Of a stretch of DNA of 7,699 bases, positions 1 through 6,304 are shown in pieces; within the stretch, counting starts at the first letter, position 1; the number at the start of each line of letters is the position of its first letter. Source of the DNA: Bacillota bacterium (GTDB lineage Bacteria > Bacillota > Clostridia > Peptostreptococcales > Anaerovoracaceae); NCBI GenBank assembly GCA_022706625.1, contig JAKJCD010000081.1:1-7699 (forward strand). The letters run 5' to 3'. The notes beneath the pieces were generated by a model. The model was given only the letters and a program-made list of their open reading frames with translations, was not told where the DNA came from and did not search any database. Made by a program: the position numbers and the translations under genes.

Positions 1-105
1 GTACAGCACCTCCGGCGGATTTTCGATGACCCGCAGAAGCTCGGGATAACAATCATTATCAATAGATATTGCTTTGATCCTGTTTTCTTCATCTGTGATT
101 TTCAT
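1..105 (-). CDS. dprA: DprA/Smf DNA-processing protein, N-terminal fragment (cut by window edge)
   Basis: Only the first 35 codons are present; the gene continues past base 1. The product is recognisable as the start of DprA (DNA-processing chain A), a cytoplasmic protein that binds incoming single-stranded DNA and loads RecA on it during natural transformation. Visible support is the segment CYPELLRVIENPPEVLY, which matches the conserved 'YP..L..I.dPP.vLy' stretch just ahead of the Rossmann-like domain; that domain lies outside the window. The ATG at 105 has a GGGGA ribosome binding site seven bases upstream, inside the end of comM, so the two genes overlap by 17 bp in different frames. The start is a little shorter than in many DprA proteins, which often carry an extra N-terminal SAM-like domain. 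The comM-dprA order is common in Firmicutes and supports the call. The motif is short, so identity rests on motif plus context. Confidence 0.85.
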   Translation of the reverse strand, partial: MKITDEENRIKAISIDNDCYPELLRVIENPPEVLY

Positions 106-1645
106 ATGTATTCCCCATGGCAAAATAGCGATTATATCCGATGGCCTCAGCAATGTGTTCAGAAGATATTTTGTCATTTTTCCCCAGGTCTGCGATAGTC
201 CTGGCAAGCTTAATGATTTTTTGACCGGACCTTGCTGTGAGCTTGTAGGTTTCAAAAGCCATTTTTAAAAGCTGCTTTGACTCCCCGTCAAGAGGGCAGT
301 ATTTCTTTATGAGGGGCGGCGTTAATTGTGAGTTGTAGGAGATCTTCTCTTCACTGTACCGATCTATTTGGATCCTTCTGGCATCCTCGACCGTTCGACG
401 CATTTGCATTGAGTCCATCCTTTTATAGTTTACCGTATCGGCCAGCAGCTCCTCGCAGGGGACCGGAAAAATCTCGACATGCATATCGATCCGATCTGCC
501 AAAGGACCCGAAATCTTGGATAAATACTGTAACACCTGGTGTTCACTGCAAATACATTTGCGGGTACTATGCCCTAAATAACCGCAGGGACAAGGATTCA
601 TCGCCGCTACAAGCATGATCTTGGCAGGATAGGTGACTGTAGCGGAAGTCCTGGCAATAGTTATTTTTTCGTCTTCGAGAGGCTGCCTCAGGACCTCCAG
701 AGCTTTTCTCTGGAACTCAGGAAATTCATCTAAAAAAAGAACCCCGAAATGTGCCAGCGACACCTCGCCCGGTCTTGGCTTCGTCCCTCCGCCGGCAAGT
801 GCGGTAGGAGATATGGTGTGATGAGGCGACCTGAAAGGTCTCCGGGTGATCAGACCTCCTTCTGACTGCAATTGACCTGCAATACTGAATATCTTAGTTA
901 CCTCAAGGCATTCTTCGTAGGTCATAGCCGGCAGGATCCCCGGCAGCCGGCGAGCCATCATGGTCTTTCCGGCTCCCGGCGGTCCGATCATCAGTATGTT
1001 ATGAGCTGCTGCCGCCGCTACCTGCAGGGCCCGTTTTACTCCTTCCTGCCCTGCTACATCAGCAAAATCTCCATCATCAAGAGGCTGTCCTTCGGGAGCC
1101 TTTCCCGGCCGTCCGCTGTAAGGTGCAACAGGATTAAATCCGGAGAGGTGAGCTTCAACCTCCGCAATATGCTCTACGGGATATATTTCTATATCCCTCA
1201 ACATAGAAACTTCCTGTTTATTGCCCGACGGCAGTATCAGCTTTTGAGTTCCACGGTTTCTGAGTCCGATTGCAAGAGCTATCGCACCCTGAACAGGATT
1301 TATTTTACCGTCGAGGGAAAGCTCCCCGATAAAGGCATACCTTGAAGCCTCGTCAGCGGAAATATCACCGGATGCCGCCATTACTCCCATGGCAATTGGC
1401 AAATCAAAATGTGTGCCTTCCTTTTTGCTGTCAGCAGGAGAAAGATTAACCGTTATCCTCTTTGATGGAAAGCGATAACCCGCATTCATAAGCGCGACTC
1501 TTATTCTTTCACGAGCTTCCCGAACCGAGATATCCGGCAAACCCACTATTGTCACATTCGGAAGCCCCGGCGAGAGATCCGTCTCCACAGTAACCACTTC
1601 CGCATCCGTTCCTACAATGGAACCGGTCAATATTCTGGAATACAT
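89..1645 (-). CDS. comM: ComM/YifB family Mg-chelatase-like AAA+ ATPase
   Basis: This 518-residue protein has the usual length of the YifB/ComM family. In Gram-negative bacteria ComM is a hexameric helicase that promotes branch migration during integration of transforming DNA; in Firmicutes the role is less studied. An N-terminal Lon-protease-like ChlI domain (about residues 1-165) is followed by the AAA+ Mg-chelatase domain with Walker A GPPGAGKT (221-228), Walker B VLFLDE (Asp306-Glu307) and the family motif NPCPCGY with two further Cys in CIC (Cys352, 354, 364, 366). A C-terminal helical domain (about 410-505) follows. I chose the ATG at 1645 rather than the one at 1657. It gives the family N-terminus MYSRIL and has a GAGGGG ribosome binding site four bases upstream; the 1657 ATG has none and overlaps the yraN stop. 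It lies 8 bp after yraN and overlaps dprA, so the three genes probably form one operon. Confidence 0.96.
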   Translation of the reverse strand: MYSRILTGSIVGTDAEVVTVETDLSPGLPNVTIVGLPDISVREARERIRVALMNAGYRFPSKRITVNLSPADSKKEGTHFDLPIAMGVMAASGDISADEASRYAFIGELSLDGKINPVQGAIALAIGLRNRGTQKLILPSGNKQEVSMLRDIEIYPVEHIAEVEAHLSGFNPVAPYSGRPGKAPEGQPLDDGDFADVAGQEGVKRALQVAAAAAHNILMIGPPGAGKTMMARRLPGILPAMTYEECLEVTKIFSIAGQLQSEGGLITRRPFRSPHHTISPTALAGGGTKPRPGEVSLAHFGVLFLDEFPEFQRKALEVLRQPLEDEKITIARTSATVTYPAKIMLVAAMNPCPCGYLGHSTRKCICSEHQVLQYLSKISGPLADRIDMHVEIFPVPCEELLADTVNYKRMDSMQMRRTVEDARRIQIDRYSEEKISYNSQLTPPLIKKYCPLDGESKQLLKMAFETYKLTARSGQKIIKLARTIADLGKNDKISSEHIAEAIGYNRYFAMGNTYENHR

Positions 1646-1648
1646 ATT

Positions 1649-1655
1649 GCCCCTC
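1649..1655 (-). promoter_or_regulatory. Ribosome binding site that decides the comM start
   Basis: GAGGGGC on the minus strand overlaps the yraN stop codon (TGAGGGG) and sits just before the ATG at 1645. This favours the 518-residue ComM over a start four codons upstream, and the overlap with the stop suggests translational coupling to yraN. Confidence 0.7.
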
Positions 1656-2007
1656 ATATTGCATTCTTTATATGACGGTAATAGGTGCCGGCTTCCGATA
1701 AATAGACTTCGATCACATCTATCCTTTGGTCGTGATCCTCAAGTTTATTAACGGAAACATAATAGCGAGTTGTTCGAAGTATGTGTTTTTTTTTAGCAGC
1801 GGTGACAGATTCGCATGGGAGCCCGTAAGACAGGCTTCGGCGGGTTTTTACTTCAATGAATACTATGGTCTTTCCATCCATGGCAATAATGTCCACTTCG
1901 CCTGTTCGACATTTGAAATTGTGCTGCATTATCTTATATCCATTTTCTTTGAGGTACTTTATGGCTTTTTTCTCACCCAGTTCCCCCACCTGTTTTCTGT
2001 CATCCAT
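1654..2007 (-). CDS. yraN: YraN family (UPF0102) endonuclease-fold protein
   Basis: A 117-residue cytoplasmic protein of the YraN/UPF0102 family, which has a restriction-endonuclease-like fold and no firmly established function. The signature is present: GELGEKKAIKYL near the N-terminus (residues 8-19), GEVDII with Glu37 and Asp39, and FIEVKTR with Glu52 and Lys54, together forming the D/E...ExK metal-site pattern of this fold. The frame is open up to an ATG at 2127, but I chose the ATG at 2007. It gives MDDRKQVGELGEK, the normal family N-terminus and length, and a GAGG lies about 11 bases upstream. The sigma-A promoter at 2053-2081 also lies inside the longer version, so that version could not be translated from its transcript. 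yraN commonly sits beside rnhB, comM and dprA in Firmicutes; rnhB is absent here. A role in DNA processing is inferred from this context only. Confidence 0.93.
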   Translation of the reverse strand: MDDRKQVGELGEKKAIKYLKENGYKIMQHNFKCRTGEVDIIAMDGKTIVFIEVKTRRSLSYGLPCESVTAAKKKHILRTTRYYVSVNKLEDHDQRIDVIEVYLSEAGTYYRHIKNAI

Positions 2008-2052
2008 ACTACTCGGGGCCTCGAAATAATTAATCTTACATTTATTAACTTC

Positions 2053-2081
2053 ATTGTAACATACTGTATGTATTTGAGCAA
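2053..2081 (-). promoter_or_regulatory. Sigma-A promoter of the yraN-comM-dprA operon
   Basis: On the minus strand the -35 box TTGCTC (2081-2076) and the -10 box TACAAT (2058-2053) are separated by exactly 17 bp. The predicted transcript would start near 2046, giving a leader of about 40 nt before the yraN ATG at 2007. The spacer contains a perfect palindrome, described separately. Confidence 0.75.
2059..2071. promoter_or_regulatory. 13-bp palindrome in the promoter spacer, candidate operator
   Basis: ACATACTGTATGT is a perfect inverted repeat (6-1-6) lying wholly between the -35 and -10 boxes, next to the -10. A dimeric repressor bound here would block RNA polymerase. It does not match the Bacillus-type LexA box (GAAC-N4-GTTC), so the binding protein is unknown. 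It could be coincidental in AT-rich DNA. Confidence 0.4.
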
Positions 2082-2131
2082 GTAATTTTTCTTGGCAATG
2101 ATTTTTATTAATATAATATACTTGCAAGGAT

Positions 2132-3577
2132 TTATATCAGCTTTTTAAACTGGCTGAGATCCGCCTCGTAACCTGCCTCACGCTGCTTAATGGCTAAAAC
2201 TACCTTGTTGAAGTTTTTCTTTGTGACAGGATATAAAAGGATCATCAGTACAGAAATCAGCATGAAAATAGCAGGAATCATAGAAAAGGAATTAGCGGTC
2301 CACCTTAAAGCAGTCTCTGTCTGTGTCAAGGATTCCGCATCAAAGCCGCTGAACTCAAGGAGCAATCCCGTGATTTGCAGCCCTAACGCATTTGAACCGG
2401 ATTCGGACAAGGACTGCAGGGAGATGACCACCCCGGCCCTTTTCTTATTATTGACCAATTCATCCACCTCACAGACATCGTAGATCATGGCAGGAATAAG
2501 CTGCCAATAGCATATGCTGCCGATGGAATATGCAAGAACGAATATTACGAAAAGAAACAGAGATCCGAATCCTATAAACCTAAAAGAGAACATCACAAGA
2601 CAACAAAGGCTCATACCTGATATATAAATAGTCCGCTTATCGTGACGTTTGTTTGCTATAGAGACTGCTGGAACAAAAGCAACGGAAGCGAATGTCAAAA
2701 TCGCCATAGCCACAGTGATCTCACCGGCAGTAAGCCCCATGTTAAATGTAAAGAAATATATCCTGTCTGCGCAGAAAATTGAGTAGCCGATCAGGTAGGT
2801 TATGCTTGCACCTATGACGTATCTTGTGGATTTGAGTTTTAATACCTGTTTGTATTCCTTAAGCATAGCGGCCACCTTAGAAAGATCCAAGCCGTGGTTC
2901 CCGATCTTTTTACGTCCCGCTATTTGTAAACTGTTTCCCTGCCTAAAAGAAATCTCATCTTTATCCTTGATCAAAAGAGCGCCGGTAAGTATAGTGATGA
3001 ATCCGATAAATCCGCACAAGATACCCACACTTTGCCAGCCTTGAGACCGTTCCGCCCCCAGTCCCATCAGAAAGTCCACAATTATTGTAGGAAGCACCAT
3101 CCCGAAAGCCAAGCCGAAGGTATTGAATACATAGGCATAACCCCGCAATACCGTCCTCTCGTCATAATCTCCCGTCAACTCGGCCCCCCATGCATGGTAA
3201 GGCACAAAAAAACACGCATAAGCTGTCCAAAACAGTATCAGCATCAAGGCATAATAAAAAACTCTAAAGCTTTGGCTTGCATCAATGGTTGTAAAAAGCA
3301 GACTTGTAAAAACCGCAAGAGGAAAAGCGGCAAAAAGAAGAAAGGGCTTTCTTCTGCCAAATCTGGTTCTTGTTTTGTCAGACAGATAGCCTGCTATGCC
3401 TCCGCAAAGCGTTTCCCAGATAGCTCCCACAGCGGCGATCGTGCCTGCGACAGCCGGATTTATACCTACAACCGTATTAAGGTAAAACAAAAGAAACGTC
3501 CCGATAAGTGTATAAAATGTCGCATCCCCTATTCCTGCAATCCCATATGCAAATTTGGTCTTAAAGCTTAATCCCAA
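2132..3577 (-). CDS. GPH-family (MelB-like) MFS symporter
   Basis: An integral membrane transporter of 481 residues, the usual size and pattern of about twelve membrane segments for the glycoside-pentoside-hexuronide:cation symporter family. The family loop between segments 2 and 3 is clear: SDKTRTRFGRRKP at residues 66-78. Substrates in the family are mainly sugars and glycosides; the substrate here cannot be read from sequence. The cation-site motif is abnormal: MelB's WDAxNDPxxG region aligns with WETLCGGIAG (54-63). Glu55 therefore replaces Asp55 of MelB and Gly59 replaces Asp59. I prefer the TTG at 3577, giving MGLSFKTKFAYG, because AGGTGA lies four bases upstream. An in-frame ATG at 3592 (486 residues) lacks a ribosome binding site and overlaps the upstream glycosylase gene by 11 bp. 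It is the last gene of the hydrogenase-like unit. No glycoside hydrolase or sugar kinase is nearby to hint at a substrate. Confidence 0.85.
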   Translation of the reverse strand: MGLSFKTKFAYGIAGIGDATFYTLIGTFLLFYLNTVVGINPAVAGTIAAVGAIWETLCGGIAGYLSDKTRTRFGRRKPFLLFAAFPLAVFTSLLFTTIDASQSFRVFYYALMLILFWTAYACFFVPYHAWGAELTGDYDERTVLRGYAYVFNTFGLAFGMVLPTIIVDFLMGLGAERSQGWQSVGILCGFIGFITILTGALLIKDKDEISFRQGNSLQIAGRKKIGNHGLDLSKVAAMLKEYKQVLKLKSTRYVIGASITYLIGYSIFCADRIYFFTFNMGLTAGEITVAMAILTFASVAFVPAVSIANKRHDKRTIYISGMSLCCLVMFSFRFIGFGSLFLFVIFVLAYSIGSICYWQLIPAMIYDVCEVDELVNNKKRAGVVISLQSLSESGSNALGLQITGLLLEFSGFDAESLTQTETALRWTANSFSMIPAIFMLISVLMILLYPVTKKNFNKVVLAIKQREAGYEADLSQFKKLI

Positions 3578-3581
3578 AGAT

Positions 3582-4418
3582 TCACCTGCCATTTCTTATG
3601 TAATAGAACATGTACTGTTGAATGAGCCCTGCCTGATTTTTATAAGTCTCCCACCTAAAGCTGCCTCCGTAGATTTCTTCGATGACTCTGTTTATCCAGA
3701 CATCCACGGGGATGGATTCAAGCTTGTGGAAGGCAAAAAGCGCAACACAGCTTGCCACCTTCCTGCCGACTCCCCGCAGCTCCATCAGTTCCAAAATGAC
3801 TTCTTCGCAGCTCTTATCCTTTAGTTTACAAAGATCAAGCCTGCCTTCAGCTACCGCCAAAGCGGCCCCGTGAACATATTCATCCCGGTAACCAAGGCCA
3901 AGAGTCCTGAGCGCATCCTTTCCCGCCTCTGCAAGCTTTTCCGGAGCAGGGAAAGCATAATATGCGATGTCGGATCCTCCTTTGATCCGCCTTCTCTTTT
4001 TCTCTCCGTAGGTTAGACATATTTTTTCTATGATCTTTTTTATTGCGGGGATATTCTTATTCTGAGAAATTATAAAGCTGATCAGCGTTTCAAAAGGCTC
4101 CTGTCTCAGGATCCTCAGACCGCTTCCGAAAGCAGCGGCTTTACGCAGAAAAACATCCTCTCCTTTGCAGAGCATTTTGACTACCGATCCATAATCATAA
4201 CCGAGATCAAAGTAATCCTCCCATACAGGAAGCATTTCTTGAGGCACTCCCAAAACTTCGGCTCTGCAATCGTCCAGCTGCAACAATTCCACATACTCAC
4301 CGAAAGCGACCAGACCATATCTCTTTTCCGATATTTGATTCATCCTGAAGCATTGCCCTGATTCTGCAATCTGCTTCAGGCTGATGTTATTCGTTTGTAT
4401 TAATAAATCGTCCCCCAT
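3582..4418 (-). CDS. OGG1-like 8-oxoguanine DNA glycosylase / AP lyase
   Basis: A 278-residue cytoplasmic base-excision repair enzyme of the helix-hairpin-helix superfamily, expected to remove 8-oxoguanine opposite cytosine and cut the abasic strand. Features in order: an N-terminal OGG-type domain with GQCFRM (residues 21-26), equivalent to GQSFRW of human OGG1; SFIISQNKNI (114-123), matching the SFICSSNNNI DNA-wedging loop; and the hairpin LRGVGRKVA (214-222) with catalytic Lys220. PVDVW then supplies catalytic Asp239. Both key residues are present, so it should be a bifunctional lyase. The length fits bacterial OGG1-like proteins. I prefer the ATG at 4418, preceded by GAAAGG five bases upstream. 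An ATG at 4439 would add seven residues, has no ribosome binding site, and would overlap the preceding gene by 8 bp. It lies 13 bp after the HydS-like gene and 4 bp before the transporter, so it is probably co-transcribed with both. Confidence 0.92.
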   Translation of the reverse strand: MGDDLLIQTNNISLKQIAESGQCFRMNQISEKRYGLVAFGEYVELLQLDDCRAEVLGVPQEMLPVWEDYFDLGYDYGSVVKMLCKGEDVFLRKAAAFGSGLRILRQEPFETLISFIISQNKNIPAIKKIIEKICLTYGEKKRRRIKGGSDIAYYAFPAPEKLAEAGKDALRTLGLGYRDEYVHGAALAVAEGRLDLCKLKDKSCEEVILELMELRGVGRKVASCVALFAFHKLESIPVDVWINRVIEEIYGGSFRWETYKNQAGLIQQYMFYYIRNGR

Positions 4419-4431
4419 ATGAGCCTTTCGA

Positions 4432-6153
4432 TCAGTCATTGTGCTGAATGTCGCTTTCCTCGTACAGATCCATTATCCTCTTTACCATTTCTTCACTTTG
4501 TGCGGTGCTTTTCCCGAGGTAATGCGCCATCTCCTGGGAGAAACGTATTTGATGGTATAATAATTCCTTTGCCTGTTCCAATGTTTGACTCTTTATCAGG
4601 TCGATCTGATTTCCGTCAAAGCGGAACTTCGTTAAATCCGAATATACTCCTACGTATTGATTTTCATCACGAAGGGCATATGTCCTTTCGTGGTATCTGA
4701 CTCCATATTTGGTTTTAATGCTTTCAAACTGCTCGCCGGCACCCTCGGCAAGCTTTTCAAAGTTATCGCTGTCGAGCAGATATGAAATATGTTTCCCGAG
4801 GATCGCATTATTGCATATAAACATTTTTTGAAAAGCCGGGTTCATATTAATAATATTAAGTACCCCGTCCAAAATCACAATACCGTTAGGAGTAGTTTCT
4901 ATGATGCGGTCAGCACGCTGCTGGGCCAAACGCCTCATATATGAAACACACATTTCGGTCTCGGCCATCCCCCTGGCCACAGCAATAGCATTATCTCTGC
5001 AGGTCTTATATCCGCAAGCGCCGCAGTTGAGCTGCATTTCCGGATTGCTCTTTCCCGTGCTTTCCAATATCTCACGAATTTTGCTCTCGCTGATTTCTTC
5101 TTTCGGAGCAGCTCCGCCCTGTTGGTGGAAAGCTGTTTCGAAGCTTATGCCTTTATCCTCCCCTTCTTCGGTTGTTTTGTTTGAGGCCTTTTTTGCAAAG
5201 GAAACCACATCCTGCTTCCGGCTGAACAGGTTTTTATCTTTAGGAAAGCCGGGACCGTTGATACAACCTCCGGAGCAAAACAGCGGTTCGACTACCCTAT
5301 ACTTCCACTCTTCAGGCGAAAGCTCCAGAATCCCCTGCACATCTTCGGCGCCGCTGATGTGGATCACATCCGGATTAGTTCCGTCGCAATCTATATCCCC
5401 GGTTTTGAGCATCCCCCCCTGAAGCGGAAAAAGGCGGGCCCTGTCAAGAACTCCGCAGCTTTGAAAATCGGTTTCGCTGCACTCATCCAATAGGATGTTT
5501 TGCTCTTCCATCCATTCTATAAGTTCGGTAAATGTGAGAACACAATCGATGGCATCCCTGTTTTCCGGTCTTTGAGCTTCCTGCTTCTTAGCGGCGCAAG
5601 GACCGATGAATACGACAGCCCAGTCTTTTCCCAGCCTTTTTTTTAAAAGCCGCCCGTGGGCTACCATCGGAGAAACCACAGGTATCATCACATCTATATG
5701 TTCCGGTTTGTATTTTTCTATGTATTCAACCACCGCCGGGCAGGCAGTGCAAATATTCCCGTCTGTTGTATTCTTAAATGATTCTTCTGTAATAAGTTTT
5801 GCCCCTTCGGCAGTTTCGGACACATAGCTAAAGCCCAGTTTTCTCAAGGCATAAGGAAGCTTGTAGCAGTCTTTGGGATTGAAAGCCGCAGCAAAAGAAG
5901 GAGCAAGGCTTACTGCAACTTTTCGTCCTGATTCAAGCAGCTCTTTAACCCGTTCAATGCTTGAGCGGATTGTTTTGGCTCCTTGCGGGCATTCCCTGAC
6001 GCAGGTACCGCATTTGATGCAGAGCTCATCCTCGATATAGGCTTGTCCTTCAGCCACGCTTATAGCCTTGACAGGGCATACTCTTACGCAGCGATAGCAA
6101 TCCTGACAATTGGCGGTTACGGTATATACGACATTTCTGTTTTCTTTTTGCAT
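4432..6153 (-). CDS. HydS-like [FeFe]-hydrogenase domain protein with PAS domain (putative sensory hydrogenase)
   Basis: A 573-residue iron-sulfur protein, probably cytoplasmic. Two [4Fe-4S] ferredoxin motifs come first (Cys16, 19, 22, 26 and 45, 48, 51, 55). An [FeFe]-hydrogenase large-subunit domain follows with its three loops: CTACP (ligand Cys138), GPCAAKKQE (Cys186) and FCSGGCINGPG (Cys293, Cys297). All four H-cluster cysteines are therefore kept. Next is a Cys-X2-Cys-X4-Cys-X16-Cys cluster domain (377, 380, 385, 402), then a PAS domain (about 416-510) and a helical tail. This order matches group C 'sensory' hydrogenases such as Thermotoga HydS. The canonical proton-transfer Cys in TSCCP is Ala137 and the Met of MPC is Gly184, which argues for sensing rather than bulk H2 turnover. 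No kinase or phosphatase output domain is fused or encoded next door. The start at 6153 is fixed by GAAAGGGGAG six bases upstream and by a promoter covering the longer frame. Confidence 0.9.
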   Translation of the reverse strand: MQKENRNVVYTVTANCQDCYRCVRVCPVKAISVAEGQAYIEDELCIKCGTCVRECPQGAKTIRSSIERVKELLESGRKVAVSLAPSFAAAFNPKDCYKLPYALRKLGFSYVSETAEGAKLITEESFKNTTDGNICTACPAVVEYIEKYKPEHIDVMIPVVSPMVAHGRLLKKRLGKDWAVVFIGPCAAKKQEAQRPENRDAIDCVLTFTELIEWMEEQNILLDECSETDFQSCGVLDRARLFPLQGGMLKTGDIDCDGTNPDVIHISGAEDVQGILELSPEEWKYRVVEPLFCSGGCINGPGFPKDKNLFSRKQDVVSFAKKASNKTTEEGEDKGISFETAFHQQGGAAPKEEISESKIREILESTGKSNPEMQLNCGACGYKTCRDNAIAVARGMAETEMCVSYMRRLAQQRADRIIETTPNGIVILDGVLNIINMNPAFQKMFICNNAILGKHISYLLDSDNFEKLAEGAGEQFESIKTKYGVRYHERTYALRDENQYVGVYSDLTKFRFDGNQIDLIKSQTLEQAKELLYHQIRFSQEMAHYLGKSTAQSEEMVKRIMDLYEESDIQHND

Positions 6154-6159
6154 GCATTT

Positions 6160-6169
6160 CTCCCCTTTC
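6160..6169 (-). promoter_or_regulatory. Strong ribosome binding site of the HydS-like gene
   Basis: GAAAGGGGAG on the minus strand ends six bases before the ATG at 6153. It decides this start over an in-frame ATG at 6210, whose first codons would coincide with the -35 box of the promoter. Confidence 0.8.
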
Positions 6170-6180
6170 AAGCTAAATAT

Positions 6181-6210
6181 ATTATAGCTTTTATTTGGTG
6201 AATGAATCAA
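6181..6210 (-). promoter_or_regulatory. Sigma-A promoter of the HydS-like / glycosylase / transporter unit
   Basis: Minus-strand -35 TTGATT (6210-6205) and a consensus -10 TATAAT (6186-6181) are separated by 18 bp. The transcript would start near 6174, leaving a short leader that contains little more than the ribosome binding site. An inverted repeat flanks the -35 box (see 6198-6220). Confidence 0.8.
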
Positions 6211-6220
6211 GAAAATTCAC
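6198..6220. promoter_or_regulatory. Inverted repeat GTGAAT-N11-ATTCAC around the -35 box, candidate operator
   Basis: Arms at 6198-6203 and 6215-6220 are perfect complements and enclose the -35 hexamer of the HydS-like promoter. The 17-bp arm-to-arm period (about 1.5 turns) is compatible with a dimeric regulator. It is not a match to the Rex consensus TTGTTAA-N4-TTAACAA. Chance occurrence is possible. Confidence 0.3.
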
Positions 6221-6247
6221 GCCTTTCTCCCTTTCATTAAAAACTTC

Positions 6248-6277
6248 TTTACAATTTAGCTAAAACCATTATATAAT
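6248..6277 (+). promoter_or_regulatory. Promoter of the tRNA-Arg gene
   Basis: Plus-strand -35 TTTACA (6248-6253) and -10 TATAAT (6272-6277) are 18 bp apart. Transcription would start near 6284, about 20 nt before the mature tRNA 5' end. The region 6211-6247 between this and the divergent promoter contains nothing else I can name. Confidence 0.7.
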
Positions 6278-6284
6278 TAATTCC

Positions 6285-6298
6285 GTGCCCAACGGCAC
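6285..6298 (+). other. Short hairpin in the tRNA precursor leader
   Basis: GTGCC-CAAC-GGCAC forms a 5-bp GC-rich stem with a four-base loop just after the predicted transcription start and seven bases before the tRNA. It may shape the 5' leader seen by RNase P. No specific regulatory class is recognised. Confidence 0.3.
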
Positions 6299-6304
6299 CC
6301 ATAT

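Noticed and set aside
872..1345. Open plus-strand frame of 157 codons opposite comM
   Set aside because: It is fully antisense to a well-conserved comM, has no good ribosome binding site, and its translation matches no family I know. It is a shadow of codon bias on the other strand.
2078..2125. Inverted repeat GCAAGTA ... TACTTGC between the transporter end and the yraN promoter
   Set aside because: The 7-bp arms are 34 bp apart with AT-rich DNA between them and no T-run follows, so it is not a convincing terminator. No clear terminator for the hydrogenase-like unit is visible, and read-through into yraN is possible.
2008..2127. N-terminal extension of YraN from the ATG at 2127
   Set aside because: The extension has no similarity to the family and contains the operon's own promoter, so it lies upstream of the transcript.
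3032..3571. Open plus-strand frame of 179 codons opposite the transporter
   Set aside because: Its product is a Lys/Arg/Cys-rich jumble typical of antisense to hydrophobic membrane codons, and the minus-strand protein shows clear GPH motifs.
4901..5422. Open plus-strand frame of 173 codons opposite the HydS-like gene
   Set aside because: It is antisense to the conserved cysteine-cluster region and has no promoter or ribosome binding site.
6188..6220. Nine-codon reading frame starting with GTG (MNFLDSFTK) upstream of the HydS-like gene, minus strand
   Set aside because: It spans the -35 box and lies upstream of the predicted transcript start, so it would not be on the mRNA.
6272..6300. Possible minus-strand promoter using the symmetrical ATTATATAAT
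   Set aside because: The hexamer 17 bp upstream on the minus strand is GCCGTT, which is not a -35; the site makes sense only as the tRNA promoter on the plus strand.
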